Source of the DNA: Flammeovirgaceae bacterium
Lineage (GTDB): Bacteria; Bacteroidota; Bacteroidia; Cytophagales; Cyclobacteriaceae
Reading direction: 5' to 3'
Length of the DNA stretch: 64,000 nt
NCBI GenBank assembly: GCA_016709845.1
Contig: JADJMA010000005.1
Coordinates: forward strand, 69,693-133,692
Shown one piece after another: positions 8,922 through 18,754 of the stretch. Every line of letters starts with the position of its first letter. Positions within the stretch are counted from its first letter, which is position 1. The notes below the pieces were generated by a model. That model was not told the origin of the DNA. It was given only the letters and a program-made list of their open reading frames with translations, and made no database searches. The position numbers and the translations under genes are program-made.

Positions 8922-10652
8922 TTAGATTACTTCAGCTTTTTTTGCTTTGGCAGACTTCTTTGACGGTTTATACTCAGCCGTATACATCTTTTCGTAATAT
9001 TCGCGCGCCATACGATTAGAATCAAACTCTGGCAATACATCTGTCATGCTTTGCTTTACGATAGCCGTCCATGCTTTGGGTTTGTTATAATAAAGAGGAA
9101 CAATTTCAGTTTCTAATAGCGTGAGCAAGGTATCATGTTCTTGAGTATCACGTTCCTCTGAATCTTCGGATTCAGAACGTGTAATGATAAAACAGTTTTT
9201 TCCGTGATCTGAAAATTCAGGAATCCACCCATCCGGAATGGAAAGATTGACACTGCCGTTCATCGCGGCTGTCATGCCTGAAGTGCCCGAAGCCTCGCGA
9301 TACATCTTAGGTGTGTTTAGCCACAAATCCGATCCGCGTTTAAGCAATCCGGAAAGTTGCATTTCATATCCTGTTAGGATGGCACAGTTTGGTAAATGTT
9401 TGATTTTATTATGAATGTCATTGAAGATATCGATGGCCCCGTAATCTTCCGGGTAAGGTTTGCCTGCCCAAATAACCTGAACCGGGTATTTGCTGTTGCT
9501 CACTAATTTTTCGAAACGTTCAAAATCACGAATCAATAAATTAGCGCGTTTATATGCGGCAAACCGTCTGGCCCATACGATAGTGATAACATTTTGGTCA
9601 AAGATTTTTCCCGTTTGGTTTGCTACCTCCTTAAATAACTCCTTCTTCAGGGCCTTCTTTCTTTCTACTAACTCATTGTCATTCCCAGTATTTAAATGGC
9701 CAGCTAATTGTTCGTCCATCCAATACGTTTTGTTCTGCGCATTGGTTATAGAAGTAATTTCGCAGATGTCATCAAATCCCTCCCACATTTTGCGAGATAC
9801 TTCTCCATGCAACGCAGAGACTCCATTCGCTTTGCGCGACATCCTTAAAGCAGCAAGTGTATAACTTAAATTATGTTCATCTGGAGCAGCCAATTCCAAT
9901 ACGGTCTCCTTCGGCACCTTGTTAAAGAAACTCATCACATCCATGTAGGAAATAGAATGTTCTTCGTTACCCGCCTTTTCGGGTGTATGCGTGGTAAACA
10001 CCACCCGCTTTTTAACTTCTTCGAGATCGTTGTTATATTTATTCAGCAAGTAAAAACAAAGCGGCAATGCGTGGCCTTCGTTCATGTGATACACTTCGGT
10101 TTCGCGACCTAATACATCAAGTAGTTTGGCGCCACCGGTACCTAATAATATAGACTGTGCAATTCGCGCGGACTCATGACTGTCGTACAACCGGTGGCAA
10201 ATAGTTTGTGCCAGGTGATCATTCTCAGGTATATCTGTACTCAATAAAAAAATTGGTGCGGTATGAAATACTTCCGGTTTCAGTAACCAAATTTTTACAT
10301 TTACCTCGTGGTTGTGAATGGTAATTGGAAATACGATGCCTGTGTCTGTTAGAAAGGAATAGTTTTTCTCTGTATAACCAGCCTTCAGCGTTCCGTCCAT
10401 GTTGCGCTCCTGATCGTAGTACCCATATTTCCAAAGAATACCAATGCCAACAAGATTTTGCTTCAATTCATAAGCACTGCGCATGTGCGAACCCGCCAAA
10501 AAGCCTAGGCCACCACTGTATATTTTAAGAGGCTGATCAATAGCAAATTCCATTGAAAAATAGGCGGCCGGTTTTGCGTACTTTTTATCAATCTTGTATG
10601 AGAACAGTTCAGAAGGAGTAATCATGGAAAGTTGAGATAAATTTAGGTTCAC
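8922..10652 (-). CDS. Short alpha-glucan phosphorylase-like enzyme (GT35), PLP lysine replaced
   Basis: 576-residue protein of the short bacterial glucan phosphorylase group (TIGR02094-like). Visible blocks are AAYFSMEFAI near residue 30, IYSGGLGFLAGSH near 44, YHMNEGHALPLCF near 187, FTTHTPEKAGNE near 216, and VIWAGKPYP near 400. At the site that normally reads GTSGMKAAMNG the sequence is GTSGMTAAMNG (Thr461, codon at plus 9270-9272), so the PLP-anchoring lysine is absent. Phosphorolysis is therefore uncertain and a non-PLP role is possible. The C-terminus is a basic tail rich in Lys and Ala. The start at 10652 is one option; Met10 would also fit. The frame is intact. Confidence 0.82.
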   Translation of the reverse strand: MNLNLSQLSMITPSELFSYKIDKKYAKPAAYFSMEFAIDQPLKIYSGGLGFLAGSHMRSAYELKQNLVGIGILWKYGYYDQERNMDGTLKAGYTEKNYSFLTDTGIVFPITIHNHEVNVKIWLLKPEVFHTAPIFLLSTDIPENDHLAQTICHRLYDSHESARIAQSILLGTGGAKLLDVLGRETEVYHMNEGHALPLCFYLLNKYNNDLEEVKKRVVFTTHTPEKAGNEEHSISYMDVMSFFNKVPKETVLELAAPDEHNLSYTLAALRMSRKANGVSALHGEVSRKMWEGFDDICEITSITNAQNKTYWMDEQLAGHLNTGNDNELVERKKALKKELFKEVANQTGKIFDQNVITIVWARRFAAYKRANLLIRDFERFEKLVSNSKYPVQVIWAGKPYPEDYGAIDIFNDIHNKIKHLPNCAILTGYEMQLSGLLKRGSDLWLNTPKMYREASGTSGMTAAMNGSVNLSIPDGWIPEFSDHGKNCFIITRSESEDSEERDTQEHDTLLTLLETEIVPLYYNKPKAWTAIVKQSMTDVLPEFDSNRMAREYYEKMYTAEYKPSKKSAKAKKAEVI

Positions 10653-10946
10653 TTAATGGGGTGCGAAAGTAACAAATGATAGGCAAAAGAGTTTATTTAA
10701 TTTGGATATGAACAAACAGAGTCCTTTCCGCAAACGATTGTTTATTCTGTATTCTAACTATTAAATTTTACGAGTACTTGAACTTATAAGCTCAAAATAG
10801 TGGGTATTTGTAACCGGTGAAATCAATCGAAATTCTAATTAGGCCTCTATCAGATTGACTGAAAATTACTATTGACCTGGAGTGTATTCCCCAAAACTCT
10901 CATTAAATGGTTATCTTTAACGTTGTACAAATTTCCGAAATCCAAC
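10653..10946. other. Divergent intergenic region, AT-rich
   Basis: Spacer of 294 bases between the divergently transcribed glucan phosphorylase-like gene and the cytochrome c gene. It must carry promoters in both directions. The only motif I can point to is TATCTTTA at 10912-10919, a weak match to the Bacteroidota -7 element TAnnTTTG for the cytochrome gene. I see no clear -33 partner, RNA structure, repeat or small ORF that I would defend. Confidence 0.5.
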
Positions 10947-11330
10947 ATGAAAAAATTAAACTTTCTCATACTAGCCGTTTCCTCCATCATCCTATTATCC
11001 TTTCAACAAAAACAAGGTGACTTAAAGGCAAGTATGCAACGGGGCAAAGAAATTTACCAAAGCAATTGCATCAGTTGCCACATGAATGAGGGCGAAGGTC
11101 TTACCGGGATTTTTCCGCCCCTCTCAAAGTCGGATTATATGTTGACTGATAAGAAGCGAGCCATAAAACAAACCTTATATGGTGTAAGTGGAGAAATGAC
11201 TGTGAATGAGGTTCAATACAATGGCGAAATGAATGGATACGACCTAACGGATGACTATATCTTTAATTCATTTGACAATAAAGGCGGAGTAACTACACCG
11301 GCCGATGTAAAATCCGCAAGAAAAAAGTAA
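10947..11330 (+). CDS. Exported class I cytochrome c
   Basis: 128-residue protein from the ATG at 10947, which opens a signal peptide (MKKLNFLILAVSSIILLSF). A start at 10872 is open but would put 25 residues before the signal peptide. The haem site is CISCH near residue 41. Family members keep a methionine ligand further on; candidates are Met77 or Met91. Near the C-terminus the sequence runs DLTDDYIFNSFDNKGG, while relatives usually have a longer helix such as LTDxEVxxVLxYI, so a few codons may be lost in frame around 11250-11265. It lies 87 bases before xdhC on the same strand. It may serve a molybdenum hydroxylase encoded elsewhere, which is inference. Confidence 0.8.
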   Translation: MKKLNFLILAVSSIILLSFQQKQGDLKASMQRGKEIYQSNCISCHMNEGEGLTGIFPPLSKSDYMLTDKKRAIKQTLYGVSGEMTVNEVQYNGEMNGYDLTDDYIFNSFDNKGGVTTPADVKSARKK

Positions 11331-11417
11331 ATTACTACGAGTAACCTAGGGCAAAAACATTGTTGCCCTTTTAATGACGATTTTTCAGGTGACAGAAAGG
11401 ATGATTAATATTACAGA

Positions 11418-12587
11418 GTGAAAGATTTTAAAGCAATCGTATCCGCGCATCAGCAAGTTGATTTTACTCAACGAAAAGCCGCGCTTGCTACGGTAGTTAG
11501 AGTTCGCGGGTCTTCCTATCGCAGTCCGGGAGCACGAATGCTTATTACTGATGATGGGCGCTGGGTAGGTTCAATAAGTGGTGGTTGCCTCGAAGGCGAT
11601 GCGCTTAGAAAAGCCCGCACTGTTATGTCTGGAAAAACTCCGATGACTGTTACGTATGATACAAGTGAAGAGAGTAATCAAAATCTGGGTATTCGCTTAG
11701 GCTGCAACGGAGTGATTGATGTGCTCATTGAGCCTGTTGCTTCTGATGACCTGAATAACCCCATCGCACAATTCAATTCAGTAATCAACACGAAAGAGCC
11801 CTTAGCCCTTGCTACTATTTTTGATGGCCCTGGCATTGCCGAAAAACTTTTAATAACGAGTTCCAATACACTAAGCAATCAGTTTTCAAACCCCTCACTA
11901 ACAAAACTTGTTTCTGATGATTTGATAAAACTCTTCGATTCGAAACAATCCAGAGCTATAAATTACACCGTGTCCGGCCTCTCCTATGAGGTATTTGTTG
12001 AACTGGTACAACCTTCCCTATCATTAATCATTTTTGGTGGGGGCTTTGATGCAAGGCCTGTGAGCGAATTAGCCAAATCGCTTGGTTGGAGTGTTTCAGT
12101 TACAGACGAGTGTGTGGCCCACATTGCTCCTATTTTTTTTCCAACGGCTGATAAACTTTCGCTTTGCCAGCGGGAATTTATCGACCGCGATTTTGAAATC
12201 AATCCTTACACGGCATGCGTACTGATGTCGCACAACTATGAATATGATCGCGATGTGTTAAAGAAACTCTTGAATACACAAACACCTTATATTGGTATTC
12301 TGGGTCCGCGAAAGCGCTTTGATAAAATGCAGCAGGAATTTAAAAACCTCGAAATCAAACTTTCTGATTTTGATCTGCAACGCATCCATTCGCCAATAGG
12401 TTTGGATATTGGGGCTGAGGCGCCTGACGAAATCGCTTTGTCAATTATTTCTGAGATTCAAAGTAAGTTCACCAACCGTGCCGGCGGATTTCTTAAAAAT
12501 CTGGACGGCCCTATTCATCAACGTGACCCCAATACTGATCAGGTATTTAAACAAACCTATAGGGAGGCATCGGGTGTAGCGAAATAA
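11418..12587 (+). CDS. xdhC: XdhC/CoxI-family molybdenum hydroxylase maturation factor
   Basis: 389-residue XdhC/CoxI protein from a GTG start. The N-terminal domain has VRVRGSSYRSPGARMLI and GSISGGCLEGD, the C-terminal Rossmann domain has FGGGFDARPV near residue 200, and GILGPRKRF near 295. These proteins bind molybdenum cofactor and help its sulfuration and insertion into xanthine dehydrogenase-type enzymes. The next gene is a MocA-like cytidylyltransferase, the usual partner. No large or small hydroxylase subunit is visible in the 64 kb, so the pair is orphaned here. Confidence 0.88.
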   Translation: MKDFKAIVSAHQQVDFTQRKAALATVVRVRGSSYRSPGARMLITDDGRWVGSISGGCLEGDALRKARTVMSGKTPMTVTYDTSEESNQNLGIRLGCNGVIDVLIEPVASDDLNNPIAQFNSVINTKEPLALATIFDGPGIAEKLLITSSNTLSNQFSNPSLTKLVSDDLIKLFDSKQSRAINYTVSGLSYEVFVELVQPSLSLIIFGGGFDARPVSELAKSLGWSVSVTDECVAHIAPIFFPTADKLSLCQREFIDRDFEINPYTACVLMSHNYEYDRDVLKKLLNTQTPYIGILGPRKRFDKMQQEFKNLEIKLSDFDLQRIHSPIGLDIGAEAPDEIALSIISEIQSKFTNRAGGFLKNLDGPIHQRDPNTDQVFKQTYREASGVAK

Positions 12588-12671
12588 TTTCTTGTAAAGC
12601 TGATCTGGTTTAAGATTTTCATAGCAAAATACATCTCGATGAAGTTTTCACTTTCATAAACTATAAATGCG

Positions 12672-13258
12672 TTGAACCCGAAAGGCATTTCCATCCTGAT
12701 TCTAGCAGCCGGCAACTCTTCCCGATTAGGGCAATCCAAACAGTTAGTACCCATACAAGGCGAACCGCTGTTATTAAAATCAGTGCGTGAAGCCATGGGT
12801 GCTCAGGCTGAAAGTATCGTTGTTGTACTTGGCGCTCAGGCTGAAGTTCATAAAAAATTATTGATACGCTGCCCGTTGAAATAGTCATTAATACGAATTG
12901 GGAAAGGGGAATGGGAAGTTCCCTTAAGCTTGGGTTAAAAAATTTAACTGACCGATTCCCTGAAACGGAAGCTGTGCTAATCATGGTGTGTGATCAACCT
13001 TATCTCACAACAGAACATTTAAAAAATTATCGCGGCTTAAAAAAGCCCAATACTGATATTATAACCTCCTTTTATAACCAAACCAAAGGTGTTCCAGCCC
13101 TATTCAAAAACAGTCTATTTTCAAAACTAATGCAACTGAACGATACGGAAGGGGCCCGAAAAATAATTCAGACATTCAAAGGATCCATAATCGATGTTCC
13201 TTTTGAGAAAGGTGAGATCGATTTAGATACTCCGGACGATCTTAGGCATCTGGTGTAG
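12672..13258 (+). CDS. mocA: MocA-like molybdenum cofactor nucleotidyltransferase, frameshifted
   Basis: NTP-transferase of about 196 residues. The N-terminus ISILILAAGNSSRLGQSKQL is the nucleotide-binding signature of MocA/MobA-type enzymes; LIMVCDQPYLT near residue 104 is the metal-binding block. The frame breaks at the A-run at 12852-12857; in the other frame the protein continues DTLPVEIVINTNWERGMGSS without loss. The start is a TTG at 12672, accepted because the signature begins six residues later. With xdhC 85 bases upstream it would make or modify the dinucleotide form of the molybdenum cofactor. The broken frame is probably a sequencing error. Confidence 0.8.
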
Positions 13259-13334
13259 TTGCCCTCAAATCCGACAAACGGTAAGTGTTTCCGACTGTCG
13301 TTTCTAAAAACTTTTCAAATCATTTATAAGCATA

Positions 13335-13342
13335 TACCTTTG
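13335..13342 (+). promoter_or_regulatory. Candidate -7 promoter element
   Basis: TACCTTTG matches the Bacteroidota -7 consensus TAnnTTTG. It ends 4 bases before the GTG start of the WG-repeat gene, implying a very short or absent leader. No convincing -33 TTTG is present at the expected distance. Confidence 0.35.
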
Positions 13343-13346
13343 TAGG

Positions 13347-15466
13347 GTGATACGTGGTGCTGCGATTTTAATTCTGATCTTTTCCGGTTTCGTTTGTCAG
13401 GCCGATTCATTTTCAATATTTGAAGAGAATGGAAAGGTGGGTATCAGAAACCAAAAGGGGGATGTTTTAGTCCCGGCAGCCTTTGAAGCGCTCGGCTGGT
13501 CGGATGGCAGTTTTTCTGTAATAGAAAATGTTACTGGTTACCGGTTAAACAACCATTGGGGCATTCTTAATCTTAAAAAAGAATTTATTACCCAGGCAAC
13601 GTATGAGTCGCTGGTCTATGCGGGTGCCGAATATGTAATCGCTCGAAAAAAATTAACCCCTCGCAAACCAAAGCTGGTTGCTTGAATCTTCGGGGAGAAA
13701 TAAAAATCCCTTTTCAATACGATGGCATCAGTATCCACGGACTTCGGGCTATCGTTTTCAATTTAAATAATGCCAGCTATCACTACGGCCTTACCGATTT
13801 AGAAAACCGCCTGATCATTCCTGTGGTTTATAAACGAATTCTTCCTTTGGGCACATTACGCTATGCGGTTGAAAATGATTTGGGAAAATTTGCGCTTTAC
13901 AGAGAAGATGGGCGTGCCATTACAGATTTTAAAATTGACTCAATTGCCACTTTCGATAAGAGCAGAGCTATTATTTATCAAAAATTAAATCAAGGATTAC
14001 TCGATCGGGATGGCAACATCCTGATTGAACCTGCTTACCAATCCATAAAGCTATTGGATGGAGATCGAGCCCAGGTGCTTGCCCATCATGAATGGCTCCT
14101 GCTAACAGAACGAAATCAGATTCAACGCACAGTCAAGGCGGAAGATCTGGTGCCGATTGGCGATAAGACTATCTATCGGTATTCAAACAAATTCGGAATT
14201 CTGGATTCGGCTATGCATGCCGTGTTACCCGCTCAATATGATAATATCAAATCCATTCAACAAGATCAACTCCTTGCACGCAAGATAAATAAGGTCGGAA
14301 TCATCGATTCTACAAATAACGTTACCATTCCGTTTGTTTACGATTCGCTTAGAGTTGAAAACAATAATGTGCTGGCCTTACGAAAAACAGAGGGTTGGTT
14401 CTTGACCGATAGAGGACAAACCTTCCGGTCTCAAAAAAACTATCAGCAAATTGAAAATCAACAGGCGGGCATTTATCCAGCAAAAAACAATGGTTATTGG
14501 GGTGCGTTGAACGAAAATGGAATTGAAACCATCCACTGCGTATTCGATTCTTTGCTTGAAATTTCTAATACTCAGATTATAGTACAATTCAAAAATCAGT
14601 TTGGCATTATCAGCAAAACAGAAGACTGGTTGGTGCCTCCTCAACCCTACCCCTTACAATTAGTTAATGACTCCTGTTATTTGCAACTGCAACCACAAAA
14701 CAAATTCCTCAAAAACTTCAAAGGCGAAGTGATTTATTTTACTGACAATACTCTGCACTTTAAAAATGACGTTTGGGAAGAATACTTACCCGATGGAACT
14801 TTAAAAACTCTTGACTATCAAGGCCGCATTCTTAGCCGGGTCGATCCACCACAACTTGATAAGTTAGAAGAAATCTTTCCTGAACACGAAGGTATGCGCG
14901 GAATAAAGCGAGATGGAAAATATGGATTCATTGATTCGCGCGGTCGTTTGCGGATCGCCAATCGTTATGATGGTATTGGCGAGTTTCACGAGGGTCTGGC
15001 GCCAGTTAAATTAATTGGCAAGTGGGGATTTTTGAATCAACAGGATCAGATTATTATCAATCCAAATTTTGAGTCGGTAGAAGGTTTTAGTAACGGACTT
15101 TCAATAGTTAGAAGGAGTGGCAAAGCAGGCGTCATGAATAAAACCGGAAAATTTATTCTGAATCCTCAGTATGATTCAATAACACATCAGCCAAACATGA
15201 AATTGAGAATTCATCAACAGGGTTTAATTGGTTTAGCCGACAAGAATGGAAGTATTTTAATTGAGCCGCGTTTTCATGAATTACAGGAATTAGAAAACGG
15301 ATTTGTTATTGTAGGCCGCGATGGTAAATATGGCCTAATCACCAATGCAGGACTGAGTGCTATTCCGTTGGTCTATGAACAAATCACGTTTGATCCGGTG
15401 CGTAATCAATACCTCGCTTTAAAAAAGCTGAGTGGAAAGAAATTGAATTGGATAAGTAGAAAATAA
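13347..15466 (+). CDS. Exported WG-repeat protein, frameshifted
   Basis: Protein of about 706 residues after joining two frames. A hydrophobic N-terminus (GAAILILIFSGFVCQ) acts as signal peptide. The rest is built of about a dozen WG-type beta repeats. Examples are GKVGIRNQKGDVLVPAAFE near residue 30, NHWGILNLKKEFI near 70, and GKWGFLNQQDQIIINPNFE near 555. Each unit has the pattern G-x-W/Y/V-G-h-x-(4)-G-x-h-h-h-P-x-h/F-(D/E). The break sits on the A-run at 13646-13652; adding one A gives NPSQTKAGCLNLRGEIKIPF across the junction. WG repeats are presumed binding surfaces; the ligand is unknown. A hairpin terminator follows at 15470-15487. Confidence 0.8.
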
Positions 15467-15469
15467 GAA

Positions 15470-15487
15470 AAGGGTCCTGAGACCCTT
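15470..15487. terminator. Bidirectional hairpin terminator
   Basis: AAGGGTC at 15470-15476 pairs perfectly with GACCCTT at 15481-15487 across a CTGA loop. The plus strand continues with CCTTATTTT and the minus strand reads out into TTATTTTC. It sits between the convergent WG-repeat gene and floA, so it can end both transcripts. Confidence 0.75.
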
Positions 15488-15510
15488 CCTTATTTTAGAA
15501 TTTATTGATA

Positions 15511-16494
15511 CTAGGTATTAGGATTCTGTCCCGACTTACCAGATCCTGAGATAGACTGACGCATATCCGTATCCGCTTGTACATTTTGCATCTTATAATA
15601 ATCCATCACACCTAAATTTCCCTTCACAAAAGCTTCCGCGATAGCTTTTGGAATTTCAGCCTCCGCTTGTATTACGTTTGCGCGAGCTTCCTGAGCCTTA
15701 GCAATCATCTCTTGTTCCAAAGCAACAGCCATCGCTCTGCGTTCTTCCGCACGCGCTTCAGCAACTTTCAAGTCGGCAGAAGCCTGATCGATTTGAAGTT
15801 TGGCACCAATGTTCGCGCCTACATCCACATCGGCAATATCAATGGAAAGAATTTCAAACGCTGTTCCCGCATCCAATCCACGCGAAAGCACGAGTTTGGA
15901 AATCTTATCGGGGTTAGCTAATAGTTCTTTGTGCGATTTTGCTGAACCGATAGAGGTAACAATGCCTTCGCCAACACGAGCCAGAATGGTATCCTCACCA
16001 GCACCTCCAACAAGTTGAGCAATGCTTGCACGCACGGTTACTCGTGCAACTGCAATAAGCTGAATACCATCGGCCGCAACCGCTGCCACTTTAGGTGTAG
16101 TAATCACTTTTGGATTAACTGAAATCTGAACGGCCTCAAACACATCGCGACCGGCCAGGTTAATGGCCGTAGCCTGTTTAAATGTCAAATTGATATTTGC
16201 TTTCTCTGCCGAGATCAATGCACGAATTACATTGGGCACATCGCCACCCGCGAGATAATGCGTTTCTAGTTCGTTTGTAGTTACCTGCAATCCTGCTTTT
16301 GTTGCGGTGATCAGGGAGTTAACAATAATTCCGGGTGGCACTTTTCTGATTCTCATTCCGATCAGTTCGCCAATGGTCACTTTTACATTGGCAAAAACAG
16401 CGGTAATCCACAAGCCCACCGGAACAAAATACAGAAACATGAAAAATCCGATGATACATACAAAGACAATAAAGATAAATGCTAAGCCTTCCAT
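15511..16494 (-). CDS. floA: Flotillin-like protein FloA
   Basis: 327-residue member of the FloA/YqfA group. A hydrophobic N-terminus (about residues 5-35) anchors the protein. Then comes the SPFH-like domain with MRIRKVPPGIIVNSLITATKAGL and the signature blocks RDVFEAVQISVNPKVI and LSRGLDAGTAFEILSIDIADVDVG. A long Ala/Glu-rich coiled region follows (residues about 230-300). Flotillins scaffold functional membrane microdomains. The upstream nfeD gene ends 4 bases before the floA start, the standard nfeD-floA operon. The frame is intact. Confidence 0.92.
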   Translation of the reverse strand: MEGLAFIFIVFVCIIGFFMFLYFVPVGLWITAVFANVKVTIGELIGMRIRKVPPGIIVNSLITATKAGLQVTTNELETHYLAGGDVPNVIRALISAEKANINLTFKQATAINLAGRDVFEAVQISVNPKVITTPKVAAVAADGIQLIAVARVTVRASIAQLVGGAGEDTILARVGEGIVTSIGSAKSHKELLANPDKISKLVLSRGLDAGTAFEILSIDIADVDVGANIGAKLQIDQASADLKVAEARAEERRAMAVALEQEMIAKAQEARANVIQAEAEIPKAIAEAFVKGNLGVMDYYKMQNVQADTDMRQSISGSGKSGQNPNT

Positions 16495-16498
16495 AGTT

Positions 16499-16969
16499 TT
16501 AATTTATAGGTTCTACGATTATTTGATTCGAAATAATTTTTAATATCCGAACGGGGCTTCCACTATCCAGGTAAGTCCCGAGTGTTTTTACTTCATAAAT
16601 TTTGTCACCCAAATTAGCTTTGCCGATTGGCCTCAAAGCCGAAGTGGTCTGACCTTCCATGCCCACAGTCAGCAAATCAAGGTCGCCCTCATTGACTTTA
16701 CTGTTAATGGAAGACTTCAGTGAAAACCTGCCCCAAACATTAGTCTTAAAAGAATAGTATAAAATCAACCCTGAAACAGCAGCCGAAACACCTACGGTAG
16801 TCCAGCCGGTTTCGCTTCCAAAATAGTTGAAGCTGAGGCCAACCCCAACAAGGAGAAAAAGAAACCCGAGGATACCAACGATGGTGGTCCCTGGCACAAA
16901 AATAATTTCTGCGATGATCAGGAAAAGACCAAAGAGAATTAATGAAATAACAGTTATCCACTCTACCAC
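16499..16969 (-). CDS. nfeD: NfeD-family membrane protein, short type
   Basis: 156-residue membrane protein with three or four hydrophobic helices in residues 5-70 and a soluble C-terminal OB-fold domain holding GMEGQTTSALRPIGKANLG near 103-121 and a V-x-I-L-K ending. The ClpP-like protease domain of long NfeD proteins is absent. Short NfeD proteins are encoded with flotillins and are thought to act with them in membrane organisation. It is followed directly by floA. Confidence 0.88.
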   Translation of the reverse strand: MVEWITVISLILFGLFLIIAEIIFVPGTTIVGILGFLFLLVGVGLSFNYFGSETGWTTVGVSAAVSGLILYYSFKTNVWGRFSLKSSINSKVNEGDLDLLTVGMEGQTTSALRPIGKANLGDKIYEVKTLGTYLDSGSPVRILKIISNQIIVEPIN

Positions 16970-17058
16970 GCAACAAAAATTTTGATATTTCCCAGATTAC
17001 AACTCATAAAGATAGTCAATTTTAAGGTCGCTTATTTTTATTCTGATGTATTAATATT

Positions 17059-18536
17059 TTAATAGGCACGGGCAAACAAAACCCGCTTATCCGATGCCTT
17101 TCCGGAAAAAACACAAACACCGGTTTCCGATTTAGCGTCCAACGGAATACAACGAATAGTAGCCTTGGTTTGCTCCTTTATAGCGGCTTCCGTTTCGGGG
17201 GTACCATCCCAATGCGCAGAAATAAAACCACCTTTTTCGTCCAGTACTTTTTAAACTCATCAAAGGAATCAACCTGGGTGATCATTGCTTCGCGAAAAGC
17301 GTGCGCCTTTTTATAAATGTTTTCCTGAATGTTATCTAATAATCCGGGAATTACAGAAACAATAGAATCAATAGGCATCACTTGTTTTTCTTTTGTATCT
17401 CTTCGCGCTACTTCTACCGTTCTGTTATCCAGATCGCGCGGACCAATAGCTATACGAACAGGCACCCCCTTTAATTCGTACTCGGCAAATTTAAATCCGG
17501 GCTTATGTGTATCTCGATTATCGAACTTTATTGAGTATCCAAGCTTTCGCAATTCTTTTGCAATGTGTTCAGCTTGTTCGGATACGCGGGCAAGTTCCTC
17601 TTCGTTTTTGAAAATTGGAATAATCACCACGTGAATCGGTGCCAGTTTAGGTGGCAAAACCAGTCCATCATCATCTGAATGCGCCATGATAAGAGCACCG
17701 ATTAATCGGGTACTAACCCCCCACGAGGTGCCCCAGACTTTCTCAAGCTTTCCTTCCTTATTGGTAAACTGCACATCAAAAGCATTGGCAAAATTCTGAC
17801 CTAAAAAATGTGAAGTTCCTGCCTGTAACGCTTTGCCATCTTGCATCATGCCTTCAATACAATACGTATCAATAGCTCCGGGAAACCGTTCGCCTTCTGA
17901 TTTTTTTCCTTTGATTACGGGCATGGCCATAAACGTCTCTGCAAATTCGGCATACACGTTCAGCATTTGCTCGGTCTCCTCAATAGCCTCTTTCGCAGTG
18001 GCATGAGCAGTGTGCCCTTCCTGCCAAAGAAATTCTGCTGTGCGTAAAAAAAGGCGAGTACGCATTTCCCAGCGTACTACATTTGCCCATTGGTTAATTA
18101 ATAACGGTAAATCGCGATACGATTGAACCCAACGCTTGTAGGTACTCCAAATAATCGCCTCACTGGTTGGGCGTACCACCAGCTCTTCATCTAACTTAGC
18201 TGCCGGATCAACCATTAGCTTTCCCTTTCTCTCCGGATCCGTCTTTAATCTATAATGAGTTACGATTGCGCACTCTTTGGCAAAGCCTTCAGCATTCTTT
18301 TCTTCTGCCTCAAACATACTTTTAGGAACAAAGAGCGGAAAATAGGCATTCACATGTCCGGTGTCCTTAAACATCTTATCCAAGGCTTGTTGCATTTTTT
18401 CCCAAATGCTATATCCATAAGGCTTAATCACCATGCATCCGCGCACATCCGAATTTTCGGCCAAATCAGCCTTTTTTACTAAATCAATGTACCACTGTGC
18501 ATAATCCTCACTGCGGCTTGTAATCTCTTTTCCCAT
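17059..18536 (-). CDS. proS: Prolyl-tRNA synthetase, archaeal/eukaryotic type, frameshifted
   Basis: Class II synthetase of about 492 residues charging tRNA-Pro. Visible are SEDYAQWYIDLVKKADL at the N-terminus, the motif 2 region VRWEMRTRLFLRTAEFLWQEGHTAH near residues 153-177, and the anticodon-binding domain from about 290. The main frame diverges after FDEFKK at the T-run at plus 17248-17252. The correct continuation is VLDEKGGFISAHWDGTPETE and ends VCVFSG...RVLFARAY, the usual C-terminus of the non-editing type. The gene stands alone, divergent to the Gly/Met/Tyr-rich gene. Confidence 0.92.
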
Positions 18537-18730
18537 CTAAAATCAGTCGTAAAAATTTCGTAAATTTGAATAGTTTGGCAAATATAGAAGAGGAATGGGT
18601 GCCTCGTTCCCTACAGGCAGAAATTTTAACTCTCAAATTGGCATAACTACCAAAGCAAAAAATGCTTGATTAGCACGTTTTTAGAGTTAAAATTGTTGTA
18701 GAGATATACCCGAAAGAGTCGGACAAACGT

Positions 18731-18738
18731 TATATTTG
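18731..18738 (+). promoter_or_regulatory. Candidate -7 promoter element
   Basis: TATATTTG is an exact match to the Bacteroidota -7 consensus TAnnTTTG, 16 bases before the ATG of the Gly/Met/Tyr-rich gene. A TTG lies about 37 bases upstream, too far for the usual 19-21 base spacer, so only the -7 half is supported. Confidence 0.45.
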
Positions 18739-18754
18739 GATTAAACGAACTGTT

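Noticed and set aside
9490..9864. 124-codon plus-strand frame
   Set aside because: Antisense shadow of the phosphorylase-like gene.
12661..12984. 107-codon minus-strand frame
   Set aside because: Antisense to mocA, whose nucleotide-binding signature is clear.
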